A DNA stretch of 64,000 bases from HGM04593 sp045589695 (lineage in GTDB: Bacteria > Bacteroidota > Bacteroidia > Bacteroidales > Bacteroidaceae), in the NCBI GenBank assembly GCA_045589695.1, contig JAZNPP010000034.1:1-64000 (forward strand), read 5' to 3'. This document shows, piece after piece, positions 8,215 through 15,987 of the stretch (within the stretch, counting starts at the first letter, position 1; every line of letters starts with the position of its first letter). The notes below the pieces were generated by a model. It searched no databases. It was not told the DNA's origin and was given only the letters and a program-made list of their open reading frames with translations. The position numbers and the translations under genes are program-made.

Positions 8215-10454
8215 TTTGCCTGTTTCTTTAGTTTATATTGGATTTTTGCGTTATCGAGCAGCTGCTCATGTGTCAGACGGTAGCCGCATGACTTGCCGTT
8301 GAGCGTCACCTCGTCGATAAAGTGGCTGTCGGCCGTAGGACGGTCGCACTCGATGGCGATGTCGCCCTTCGGTGTCGAGATTCTGACCTTGTCGAACACC
8401 GGAGTCGTCAATGTGTATGTAGGCTCGCCGGGGCAGTCGGGATAGAAACCCATCATCGAGAATACCGCCCATGCCGACATTGTTCCCGTATCGTCGTTGC
8501 CCGGTATTCCGTCGGGAGCATTCTTGTAGTTTTCATCGAGTATCTTCTTGACCTCCTTCTGTGTACGCCACTCCTCGCCCTTGAAACGGCTGAATAGGTA
8601 GGCATATACGATGTCGGGTTCGTTGCACGGGTCGTAATGCCCGTTATCGAAGACGCCTTGAAGGCTGTCGATGAAGCCGCGCTTGCCGCCCATGAGCTTC
8701 GTAAGGCCCTTTATGTCGTGAGGTACAGCGAAGGTGTAGCACCATGCCGAAGCCTCGTGGAAGCCCGGAATGTTCTCGAAGTTCTTGCCTGTAGAGGGGT
8801 CGAAGTCGTCGAGGAACTCGCCCTCTTTTGTAAGCGGACGCAAGGTGCCGTACTCCTTGCAGAAGTAACGCCGGTAGCTATGCGAACGTTTCAGGAACTC
8901 CTTCGCGCGCGCCTTGTCGCCCAAAGAGTCGGCGAGCTGAGAGATTGCGTAGTCGGCCGAACAATACTCAAGAGCGTGCGATACGGAGTTGTCGCCCGAA
9001 AGGTCGCTCGAAAAGTACCACAAGGGGATAAAGCCGTCTTTCAGGTAGGGGTCGATGTCACGGCGTATGGGATTGTTGGCGCCCTCGGTCGTGGCAGACT
9101 TCAACATTCCTTCATAGGCCTTTTCGATATCAAAGTCACGCAAGCCTTTTATCCCGCTGTCGGCAATGACAATGGCGGCAGGGTCGCCCTCCATTGTATA
9201 TGTCTCGCGGCCGAAAAGTTCCCAACGAGGCAGCCAGCCCCAATCTTCGTACATGCCTACCATAGTACGCAACATGTCGGTCTGACGCTCAGGGTATACA
9301 AGAGTCAGAAGCTGGTGCAGGTTGCGGTAGGTATCCCACAGCGAGAATACCGTATAACGGGTATAGTCGCTCTTGCCTACCTCGCCGCTCTCCATCTTTG
9401 GGTACTCGCCATTGACGTCGTTTATGATGCTCGGGTGTATGAGAGCGTGGTAAAGAGCCGTATAGAAGACTGTCTGCTGCTCTTTTGTTCCGCCCTCGAC
9501 CATTATGCGTCCGAGGTCGCTGTTCCAACGTTCCTCGGCCGCAAGGCGCACATCGTTGAAGTTCTTGCCGCTCTGTTCGGCATTGAGGTTCTCGCGCGCG
9601 TTGTCTATGGACACGAAAGAAACGCCCATCTGAACAACCACCTGTTCACCGGCAGCAAGGTCGTCGTAGCAGAAGCGGTAACCGATGTTGTCGCCGGCGA
9701 TCTCGCGGTAATAGTTATCGTAGAGTTTGTATGTTCCGTCGTCGGGCGTCCATTCAGCCTCCACGCCTGTCAGCAACGGTTGGAATTTCCATGGACCGCT
9801 TGACGACGGCTCACGGGACACCCGCATGACGAAATATATCGGGAATACCGCCTGCGTGGTGTAGCAGAATGTTCCGAGCAGCTTGAAACCCTCGATTTCG
9901 GTGTCGCTTACACGACGCACCATAGCGCCGCATTCGTTAGAGAGTCCCTGACCGAGATTGAGGATTATGTTTCCCTTGCCTGCCGGGAAGGTGTAACGTT
10001 CGCACGAGGTGCGCGTCGTAGCCGTCACCTCGGTCTTGATGCCGTACTTGGTAAGCGTATTGCTGTAATAACCCGGAGAAGCTTTTTCGTCGCTGTACTC
10101 CGAGCCGTAGCTGTAGTAATCGACATTCAGGTCGCCCGATGTAGGCATGACAAGAAGCGATGAGGCTTCGGGGCAGCCCACACCGCTCAAAGCTACATGA
10201 GCATAGCCCGTGAAGAACTTGTTGTCGTACTCATAAGGAGCGGACCACCAACGGCTGTCCTTGTCGAAGACGTTGAGGTCGGAGCCCATGACATTGAAGG
10301 GTACGACTGACATCATGCCGTTAGGCGTCACGGCACCGGGGTTCGTCGTGCCGAAATTTGTTGTGCCGATAAAGGGATTTACAAAATCGGCAGGCTTTTG
10401 CGCCGATACCGCCGCCGACACAAAGAGCATAAGCAGAAATGATTTTATTCTCAT
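8211..10454 (-). CDS. GH92 alpha-mannosidase, secreted
   Basis: Second GH92 enzyme, clearly divergent from its neighbour. The N-terminus is a cleavable signal peptide (LLMLFVSAAVSAQ) rather than a lipobox. Family features: FVNPFIGTTNFG, GYAHVALSGVGCPE where the neighbour has SHTHLSG, CNEPDI with E612 (expected general acid), and GNDDTGTMSAW with D654-D655. The altered first motif suggests another linkage or aglycone preference than the neighbouring enzyme (inference). 747 residues. It follows the ROK kinase gene by 7 bp and overlaps the next GH92 by 4 bp, so both enzymes should be made together. Confidence 0.94.
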   Translation of the reverse strand: MRIKSFLLMLFVSAAVSAQKPADFVNPFIGTTNFGTTNPGAVTPNGMMSVVPFNVMGSDLNVFDKDSRWWSAPYEYDNKFFTGYAHVALSGVGCPEASSLLVMPTSGDLNVDYYSYGSEYSDEKASPGYYSNTLTKYGIKTEVTATTRTSCERYTFPAGKGNIILNLGQGLSNECGAMVRRVSDTEIEGFKLLGTFCYTTQAVFPIYFVMRVSREPSSSGPWKFQPLLTGVEAEWTPDDGTYKLYDNYYREIAGDNIGYRFCYDDLAAGEQVVVQMGVSFVSIDNARENLNAEQSGKNFNDVRLAAEERWNSDLGRIMVEGGTKEQQTVFYTALYHALIHPSIINDVNGEYPKMESGEVGKSDYTRYTVFSLWDTYRNLHQLLTLVYPERQTDMLRTMVGMYEDWGWLPRWELFGRETYTMEGDPAAIVIADSGIKGLRDFDIEKAYEGMLKSATTEGANNPIRRDIDPYLKDGFIPLWYFSSDLSGDNSVSHALEYCSADYAISQLADSLGDKARAKEFLKRSHSYRRYFCKEYGTLRPLTKEGEFLDDFDPSTGKNFENIPGFHEASAWCYTFAVPHDIKGLTKLMGGKRGFIDSLQGVFDNGHYDPCNEPDIVYAYLFSRFKGEEWRTQKEVKKILDENYKNAPDGIPGNDDTGTMSAWAVFSMMGFYPDCPGEPTYTLTTPVFDKVRISTPKGDIAIECDRPTADSHFIDEVTLNGKSCGYRLTHEQLLDNAKIQYKLKKQAK

Positions 10455-10461
10455 GTCGTGA

Positions 10462-11562
10462 TTATTTTTTGTCCAACTCGCTCAATGCGAAAGCATATGC
10501 GCCTACAGATACCGCCTTGCTCGCTCCGAGCTTTGAAATAGCTATGCCTATGCGCTTGCGGCTGTCATAATCGACATAACGCTCCTCGCCATAGACCTTG
10601 ACCTTCTTGACCTCGCCCTGAGCGAACTGCTTGAACTCGTTGTCGTCCTCAAGGTTATACACGGACATCTGGACAAGGTTCACCTCGTCGCCCGAAAGGG
10701 TACGGAGCTTGGCGCGCATCTCTTCGAGCAGAGCCGGCATTATCCAATGGCTCGCCGCCGACACGCCGCCGCCGATGACTACAAGACCGTCGATGATTGT
10801 GACCGCCGTTGATATTGCGGCGCCGGCAACACGACCGAGAGTAGCGAACGCCTCACGGGCAGCCTCGACATTGCCTTCACGCTTGCCGTCGGCTATCTCG
10901 CAGATATCCTTCGGAGTGAGGCCATGCTCCATGTCGCCGCTCTTCTCGCCATATACACGGCATACGGCACGAATGGCAACGCCGTCCTCGACAATTACGT
11001 CGGGCATGTCGCAATGACGCAGACAGAAGGTCTCGACACAAGAGTTGTCGCCTCTGTTCAGCCTGCCGTCGATGACTACGCCTATGCCGAAGCCGGTACC
11101 GAGGGTGTATCCTATCAGATTCTTGTACTGTTTGCCGGAGCCGAGTTCACGCAGGCGGCTGTTGATTTGCGGAAGCACTCCGCAAAGAGCCTCGCCGTAG
11201 GCAAAGAGGTCGCCGTCGTTGTTTATGAACACCGGAACGCCGAACTGCTTCTCAAGGAACGCCCCCAGGGCAACGCCATCACGGAAAGAGGGGAAATTGG
11301 GCAAAAAGCCGCCGATGATGCCGTTTGGATAGTCGGCAGGGCCGGGGAAAGCGAAACTGATCGCCACGGGCTTCTCGCTCAGCTTGTCGAACACCTGTCT
11401 GAAACCGCTTACCATGTTCTGCAGACAGAGGTCAAGGTCATGAGCCTGCGAAGGCACTGATATCGGGTCGATGATGAACTCGCCTGCCTGCATGGCACCG
11501 AAAACGAAATTTGTGCCACCTGCATCGAGAGTGGCTACAATACGATTGTCTTTCTTGTACAT
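10462..11562 (-). CDS. ROK-family sugar kinase, probable hexokinase/mannokinase
   Basis: ATP-dependent cytoplasmic sugar kinase. N-terminal ATP-binding DAGGTNFVFG (residues about 13-22), the sugar-binding segment FPGPADYPNGIIGG, and the catalytic Asp in FINNDGDLFAYGE (NNDG) are visible. The usual ROK zinc motif (CxCGxxGCxE) is replaced by CVETFCLRHCDMPD, as is usual in a Bacteroidetes branch of the family. 366 residues. Its position between a GH5 and two GH92 genes suggests that it phosphorylates mannose released by these enzymes; substrate is inference, with glucose or fructose as alternatives. Gaps of 11 bp upstream and 7 bp downstream indicate one operon. Confidence 0.85.
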   Translation of the reverse strand: MYKKDNRIVATLDAGGTNFVFGAMQAGEFIIDPISVPSQAHDLDLCLQNMVSGFRQVFDKLSEKPVAISFAFPGPADYPNGIIGGFLPNFPSFRDGVALGAFLEKQFGVPVFINNDGDLFAYGEALCGVLPQINSRLRELGSGKQYKNLIGYTLGTGFGIGVVIDGRLNRGDNSCVETFCLRHCDMPDVIVEDGVAIRAVCRVYGEKSGDMEHGLTPKDICEIADGKREGNVEAAREAFATLGRVAGAAISTAVTIIDGLVVIGGGVSAASHWIMPALLEEMRAKLRTLSGDEVNLVQMSVYNLEDDNEFKQFAQGEVKKVKVYGEERYVDYDSRKRIGIAISKLGASKAVSVGAYAFALSELDKK

Positions 11563-11573
11563 AGTTATAAGGT

Positions 11574-12875
11574 TTATCTTTTAATTGCTTCTGTAAACTC
11601 CTTTATGATGTTTATGGTTGTAGAGTCGCAGTCAAAAACCGAGTACCACCCTTGCGGCTCGTGCGGAGGGTCGCACAGGTAATCGTCGCCGGGTTGCCAC
11701 ACGAGGTCACGAGGCCTGCCGCTGCCGCCCCATCCCCAGAAGTTGCAGCCGGCTATAGGGCCGCCCTCGGCAATGCTGCCGGCAACACACCCGAATATAT
11801 AACGGTAGAAGATGTCACGGCTGTCGGTAGGCACGCCCGTGCCCGACACGTTGCCCTGCCTCGAATAGCCGAACTCCTCAATCACGAGAGGCTTGCCCAA
11901 ACGCTTGGCTAGCGCCACATGCTCGTCGATGTACCTGCCGCTTTCGAGGCATGCGTTGTCGATGCCGCTGTCGGGATTGGAACGCGGCGCCCAGCCCCAA
12001 TTCACGGGCCATATATGAATGGTAAGGTAGTCGATATTCTTGTCGGCGTGTATACGCTCGCACAACTCCATATCCGCTTCGCAACCGATGTACCCCTCGC
12101 TGCCCGTAGAGACAAGATGATTAGGGTCGATGCTCTTTATCAGAGAAGCGGCTTTGGCTATCCATGCGGCGAACTGCCCCTTATTGTCGGAAGCGAACGC
12201 GCGAGGCTCGTTGCAGAGCTGCCACGACATTATAGAGGGCTCGTCCTTGTAATAACGCCCTGTAACGCTGTTCTTGCGTGAAACGATGCTCTTGACATAG
12301 TCGTAATAGAGGTTCTGGGCGACTGTGTCACGGGAGAAGTTCGAGCAATAAAGGACATAGTTGCCGTAACCGTTCACCTCGTTGGTGTTCGGCGAGTCGC
12401 CGTAACCGCACTGCTTTAGGTAGTAGCCATAGCCGCCACTCCAGTCCCAAGCATTGTTGAGATATATGACAGCGTCCATACCTCGTTTCTCAAGTTCGGC
12501 GAGCGTGAAGTCCAGACCTTCGAGCAGAGCCTCGTTGAGTACTCCGGGCGCCTCCTGAAGATAAGGCTTAGCAGGGTTGGCAAGAAGGCTGCCGGCGTCG
12601 GGACCCGACAATATTCTGAGGTTGGTCACGCCGAGTTCTTTAAGGCAGTCAAGTTCCCTGCAAAGGCGTTCACGGTCACCGCCCTCGCCTTTGGAGCCGA
12701 GTATTGAGGCATACCAGAGGTTCGTGCCGATGTAGTTGTACGGCTTGCCGCGCTTCACAAAACATGTGCTGTCGGCCGTAATGATGCCTGTTCCGCTGTT
12801 GCCTGCGGATTTATCGCAACAACCTGACATAAGCAATGATATAAGCAAAAACAGAAATATTTTAGTTTTCATCAC
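11574..12875 (-). CDS. GH5-type beta-mannanase-like lipoprotein
   Basis: Retaining endo-glycosidase of clan GH-A, most like GH5 subfamily 7 beta-mannanases. Lipobox LMSGC (Cys19) predicts a lipoprotein. Visible features: the entry FVKRGKPYNYIGTNLWY typical of the mannanase group, the acid/base glutamate E223 in SWQLCNEPRAF, HIWPVNWGW, and the nucleophile in LVIEEFGYSR (E334). 433 residues. It is the first gene of the operon; a TATCTTCG box lies about 20 bp upstream of the start and GGAAG precedes the first of two adjacent ATG codons (12875 and 12872). Exact substrate (beta-mannan, glucomannan or a glycan core) is not determined. Confidence 0.88.
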   Translation of the reverse strand: MMKTKIFLFLLISLLMSGCCDKSAGNSGTGIITADSTCFVKRGKPYNYIGTNLWYASILGSKGEGGDRERLCRELDCLKELGVTNLRILSGPDAGSLLANPAKPYLQEAPGVLNEALLEGLDFTLAELEKRGMDAVIYLNNAWDWSGGYGYYLKQCGYGDSPNTNEVNGYGNYVLYCSNFSRDTVAQNLYYDYVKSIVSRKNSVTGRYYKDEPSIMSWQLCNEPRAFASDNKGQFAAWIAKAASLIKSIDPNHLVSTGSEGYIGCEADMELCERIHADKNIDYLTIHIWPVNWGWAPRSNPDSGIDNACLESGRYIDEHVALAKRLGKPLVIEEFGYSRQGNVSGTGVPTDSRDIFYRYIFGCVAGSIAEGGPIAGCNFWGWGGSGRPRDLVWQPGDDYLCDPPHEPQGWYSVFDCDSTTINIIKEFTEAIKR

Positions 12876-12894
12876 TTCCTTTTTTGTTCTCTTG

Positions 12895-12925
12895 CGAAGA
12901 TAGCAATTTGTATTTATAATTAAAA
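12895..12925 (-). promoter_or_regulatory. Promoter of the mannoside operon
   Basis: Minus-strand -7 box TATCTTCG (12895-12902) with TTTT (12922-12925) 19 bp upstream in place of the -33 TTTG. The region is AT-rich. It would give a leader of about 15 nt for the GH5 gene. Confidence 0.55.
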
Positions 12926-12991
12926 TTTAATTTAAGTTTAATTTAAAAGGCATAAGGAAATAAGGCCGGAAAATGTCCGTACGGCATACGC

Positions 12992-13032
12992 AAGCCGAGG
13001 GCTGCCCGAGAAGTTCGGGCAGCCCTCGGCTT
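12992..13032. terminator. Strong hairpin downstream of the DUF3109 gene
   Basis: An 18-bp perfect GC-rich stem (arms 12992-13009 and 13015-13032) closes a 5-base loop, 20 bp after the DUF3109 stop. There is no U-tract on either strand, so termination strength is uncertain, but it separates this gene from the mannoside operon promoter. Confidence 0.65.
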
Positions 13033-13051
13033 ATGAAAACATATTTAACCG

Positions 13052-13633
13052 TTACAGCATATTCTGTTTCTTCAGTTCTTCGGCAACGACAAGAAGTTCG
13101 TCGTACCACTCCTTGCCGAAGCGTTCTATAAGCGGCTCCTTCAGGAATTCATAAGCACGCACGCCTTTGCGGCGGCCCTTGATGAAAGCGCTGCCGCAAA
13201 CATCCCATTTATGCAGATTTACCCCGATGAAATCGCCCACTTTTCGCAAACGCACGGGGTAAAGATAACACGAAATGGGCTTACGCCAGGGAGTGCGTCC
13301 TTCACGGTAAGCCTTTTCTATCAGGCATATGCAGCAGCCGTTCTCGTCACGAGAAGCGAAGACGCAATCCTTGCCATTGACGATGGAGGTCACAAGGTCG
13401 CCGTCACAATCGTTGTAGACGACGCCCTGTTCATCGACGACGGCACGCGCCTCGGGAGACATCTCTGGGGCTACAACCTCAAGGGCCTCTTCAAGCTTTT
13501 CAACCTCTTCGAGCAGTACCGGCGCTCCTGCATCGCCCTCTACGCAGCATACACCTTTGCAATGAGAGAAATTGCAGAAGAAGTACTCCTGAAAAAGGTC
13601 GAACGAAACTATTGTATCACCTATCTGTACCAT
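13052..13633 (-). CDS. DUF3109 cysteine-rich protein
   Basis: Member of the DUF3109 family, widespread in Bacteroidetes and of unknown biochemical role. 193 residues, no signal peptide. It is rich in cysteines: C-x5-C-x3-CC at the N-terminus (FFCNFSHCKGVCCVEG), NGCCICLIEK in the centre and ISCYLYPV plus WDVCGSAF later; the arrangement resembles the YkgJ-type metal-binding proteins, so a zinc or iron-sulphur site is likely (inference). The start is secure because the family begins with this M-x-Q-I-x-D-T-I-V-S sequence. Oddly, the gpmI terminator ends within a few bases of the start codon, leaving no room for a normal leader. Confidence 0.85.
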   Translation of the reverse strand: MVQIGDTIVSFDLFQEYFFCNFSHCKGVCCVEGDAGAPVLLEEVEKLEEALEVVAPEMSPEARAVVDEQGVVYNDCDGDLVTSIVNGKDCVFASRDENGCCICLIEKAYREGRTPWRKPISCYLYPVRLRKVGDFIGVNLHKWDVCGSAFIKGRRKGVRAYEFLKEPLIERFGKEWYDELLVVAEELKKQNML

Positions 13634-13634
13634 A

Positions 13635-13683
13635 GAAAAAAGAGACCCCTCTATGGCTTTTGCAGGCCAAAAGGGGTCTTTTA
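13635..13683 (-). terminator. Rho-independent terminator of gpmI
   Basis: On the minus strand the arms AGACCCCTTTTGGC and its partner ending GAGGGGTCT enclose a short loop and are followed by six T residues. It begins about 14 bp after the gpmI stop and its T-run abuts the DUF3109 start codon (13633), so it may double as an attenuator for that gene. Confidence 0.85.
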
Positions 13684-13696
13684 TGCAGATTTATAA

Positions 13697-15196
13697 TTAA
13701 ATAAGCGACTTTCCTGTCATCTCCGCAGGCACCTCAAGACCCATAATGTTGAGAATTGTAGGAGCGACGTCGGCAAGGATACCGTTTTCTATTGTAGCGT
13801 TCTCGCGGTTTGTCACATAAACGCAAGGAACAGGATTCAACGAGTGCGCCGTGTTAGGCGAGCCATCGGGGTTCACAGCGTTGTCGGCATTGCCGTGATC
13901 GGCAATGATAATTGACTCATAGCCATGATTGCGTGCAGCCTCGATAACATCCTTAAGACATGCATCGACAGCAAGAACAGCCTTTTCGATTGCGCTGTAA
14001 ACCCCGGTGTGACCCACCATGTCGCCGTTTGCGAAATTAACCACGATGAAATCAAATTTTTCGCTGTTTATCTCATTGTCGAGCTTCTCTTTTACCTCGT
14101 ATGCGCTCATTTCGTGCTGAAGGTCGTATGTGGCAACCTTCGGAGAGGGAACAAGGATACGCTCCTCGCCTTCGTACGGAGCCTCACGGCCGCCATTGAA
14201 GAAGAAGGTAACATGAGCGTACTTCTCGGTTTCCGCTATATGCAGCTGCTTCATGCCCTGCTTTGACACATACTCGCCGAGAGTGTTCTCCACGTTCTCC
14301 TTGTCAAAAAGGATGTGGACGCCCGTAAACTTCGCATCGTAAGGAGTCATGCAATAGTACTGCAGACCGGGTATTGTATGCATGCCCTCAGCCGGCATAT
14401 CCTCCTGTGTAAGAACGACTGTAAGCTCCTTTGCACGGTCGTTGCGATAGTTGAAGAAAATTACAGCGTCGCCCTCGCCGATGCGGCCGTCGAAATTGCT
14501 GTTCACGATAGGCTTGATAAACTCGTCGGTCACGCCCTCTTCGTACGATTCCTTAACGGCCGCAACCATGTCGCTTGCCTGCTTGCCCTCGCCGTTCACG
14601 ATAAGGTCGTATGCGATCTTCACACGCTCCCAACGCTTGTCGCGGTCCATAGCATAGTAACGGCCGATGATCGTAGCGAGCTTGATATCCTTTGCCGTAA
14701 GCTGCTCGATGAAGCCTGCGCCGCTCTTAGGGTCGGTATCGCGACCGTCCATGAAACAGTGAACATAGAGATTCTCAACGCCCTGCTTCGCTGCGTACTT
14801 ATACATAGCTTCGAGATGTTCGAGCGAGCTATGAACGCCGCCGTCCGATGTAAGGCCCATGAAGTGGAGCTTCTTGCCGTTGTTCTTCGCATACTCGACA
14901 GCAGCTACAAGTTCGGGATTCCGCTCAATAGAACCGTCGGCTATAGCACGGTTTATTTTAAGAAGATCCTGATATACAATGCGTCCGCCGCCGATGTTCA
15001 GGTGACCTACCTCGCTATTACCCATCTGACCTGCAGGAAGACCTACGTTCTCGCCGCTCGCCTGAAGCTGTGAGTTAGGATAAACCGATACAAGGTGGTC
15101 CCAATACGGCGTAGGGGTGTTGAAAATTACATCACCTTTGCCGTGATTGCCGACGCCCCAACCGTCAAGAATTACCAATAATGCTTTGTTTGCCAT
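13697..15196 (-). CDS. gpmI: 2,3-bisphosphoglycerate-independent phosphoglycerate mutase
   Basis: Cytoplasmic glycolytic/gluconeogenic enzyme interconverting 3- and 2-phosphoglycerate using two Mn ions and a phosphoserine intermediate. Alkaline-phosphatase-fold motifs are visible: LVILDGWGVG with the first metal Asp (residue 11), the phosphoacceptor S61 in GQMGNSEVGHLNIGGGR, FMDGRDTDP, NFANGDMVGHTG and IIADHGNADN. 499 residues against about 510 in the family. The gene stands alone, with a TAACTTTG box 44 bp upstream and a good terminator downstream. Confidence 0.97.
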   Translation of the reverse strand: MANKALLVILDGWGVGNHGKGDVIFNTPTPYWDHLVSVYPNSQLQASGENVGLPAGQMGNSEVGHLNIGGGRIVYQDLLKINRAIADGSIERNPELVAAVEYAKNNGKKLHFMGLTSDGGVHSSLEHLEAMYKYAAKQGVENLYVHCFMDGRDTDPKSGAGFIEQLTAKDIKLATIIGRYYAMDRDKRWERVKIAYDLIVNGEGKQASDMVAAVKESYEEGVTDEFIKPIVNSNFDGRIGEGDAVIFFNYRNDRAKELTVVLTQEDMPAEGMHTIPGLQYYCMTPYDAKFTGVHILFDKENVENTLGEYVSKQGMKQLHIAETEKYAHVTFFFNGGREAPYEGEERILVPSPKVATYDLQHEMSAYEVKEKLDNEINSEKFDFIVVNFANGDMVGHTGVYSAIEKAVLAVDACLKDVIEAARNHGYESIIIADHGNADNAVNPDGSPNTAHSLNPVPCVYVTNRENATIENGILADVAPTILNIMGLEVPAEMTGKSLI

Positions 15197-15240
15197 AATA
15201 TTCGATATTTAAATTATTTCCTTAAAACGCAAAATCTTTG

Positions 15241-15248
15241 CAAAGTTA
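15241..15248 (-). promoter_or_regulatory. -7 box of gpmI promoter
   Basis: Minus-strand TAACTTTG, a match to the Bacteroidetes TAnnTTTG element, 44 bp before the gpmI start. No clear TTTG -33 element is present at the expected distance. Confidence 0.5.
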
Positions 15249-15395
15249 CGATTTTTATTTTGTATAGAGCCATTTATCAGAAGAAAAAACCGCAAACATC
15301 CTTAATAAACACGCCGTAACGGAAATATTTAATTAATTTATTTGAATATAAATATAAAAAAACGGGAAAAGAGGGGTAAAATAGAGAAAAACAGG

Positions 15396-15403
15396 TATCT
15401 TTG
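15396..15403 (+). promoter_or_regulatory. -7 box upstream of the Nudix operon
   Basis: TATCTTTG in an AT-rich region, about 50 bp before the chosen Nudix start. Transcription would begin near 15410, which rules out the ATG at 15342 as the start. No TTTG lies at the -33 position. Confidence 0.55.
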
Positions 15404-15449
15404 TGAATTAAACAGGCATCGTTTGATGCATAAAGAGTTACAAGTGACC

Positions 15450-15986
15450 ATGCAGCACCCATTGCACCTGTTCAGATACTGTCCCAAATGCGGAAGCACA
15501 CGCTTCGTCGAGAACGACTTCAAGTCGAAGCGTTGCGAGGATTGCGGTTTCGTATACTATTTCAACCCGCTTGCCGCAACGGTCGCAATCATCACGAACG
15601 GCAGAGGCGAGATGCTCGTCGCCACTCGCTCGAAAGAGCCGGCGAAAGGAACGTTCGACCTGCCGGGCGGCTTTTGCGACAGCTATGAGACCGCCGAAGA
15701 GGGAGTCGCAAGAGAGGTGCTTGAAGAGACCGGGCTGAAGGTTACCGGCACGAGATACCTTTTCACGATACCGAACGTTTACAGATATTCGGGAATGGAA
15801 CTGCACACGATGGACATGTTCTTCAAGTGCAGCGTCGAAGAGTGCGGCGCGACAGCGGCGGACGACGATGTCGCCGACCTGCAATGGATAAAGATTGAGG
15901 AGCTTGACAGCAGCAAGTTCGGCTTGAAGTCGATAAGCGAGAGCGTTGAGCGTTTCAAAGATATGTATAAAAACAACACACTATAA
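15450..15986 (+). CDS. Nudix hydrolase with N-terminal zinc ribbon
   Basis: Hydrolase of a nucleoside-diphosphate-linked substrate (NADH, ADP-ribose or similar; unresolved). An N-terminal zinc ribbon (YCPKCGSTRF...CEDCGF) precedes a perfect Nudix box: G-x5-E-x7-REVLEETGL, beginning GGFCDSYETAEEG. About 178 residues from the chosen ATG. An ATG at 15426 is also possible; the one at 15450 fits the family start (HPL-x-x-FRYCPKCG). It is the first gene of a plus-strand operon, with only 1 bp before the TPR gene, so the coupling to envelope genes is noteworthy. Confidence 0.88.
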   Translation: MQHPLHLFRYCPKCGSTRFVENDFKSKRCEDCGFVYYFNPLAATVAIITNGRGEMLVATRSKEPAKGTFDLPGGFCDSYETAEEGVAREVLEETGLKVTGTRYLFTIPNVYRYSGMELHTMDMFFKCSVEECGATAADDDVADLQWIKIEELDSSKFGLKSISESVERFKDMYKNNTL

Positions 15987-15987
15987 A

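Noticed and set aside
9..13000. A complete polysaccharide utilisation locus at the left end
   Set aside because: No SusC/SusD pair and no HTCS or ECF regulator occur with the GH5/GH92 genes, so it is described only as a mannoside operon.
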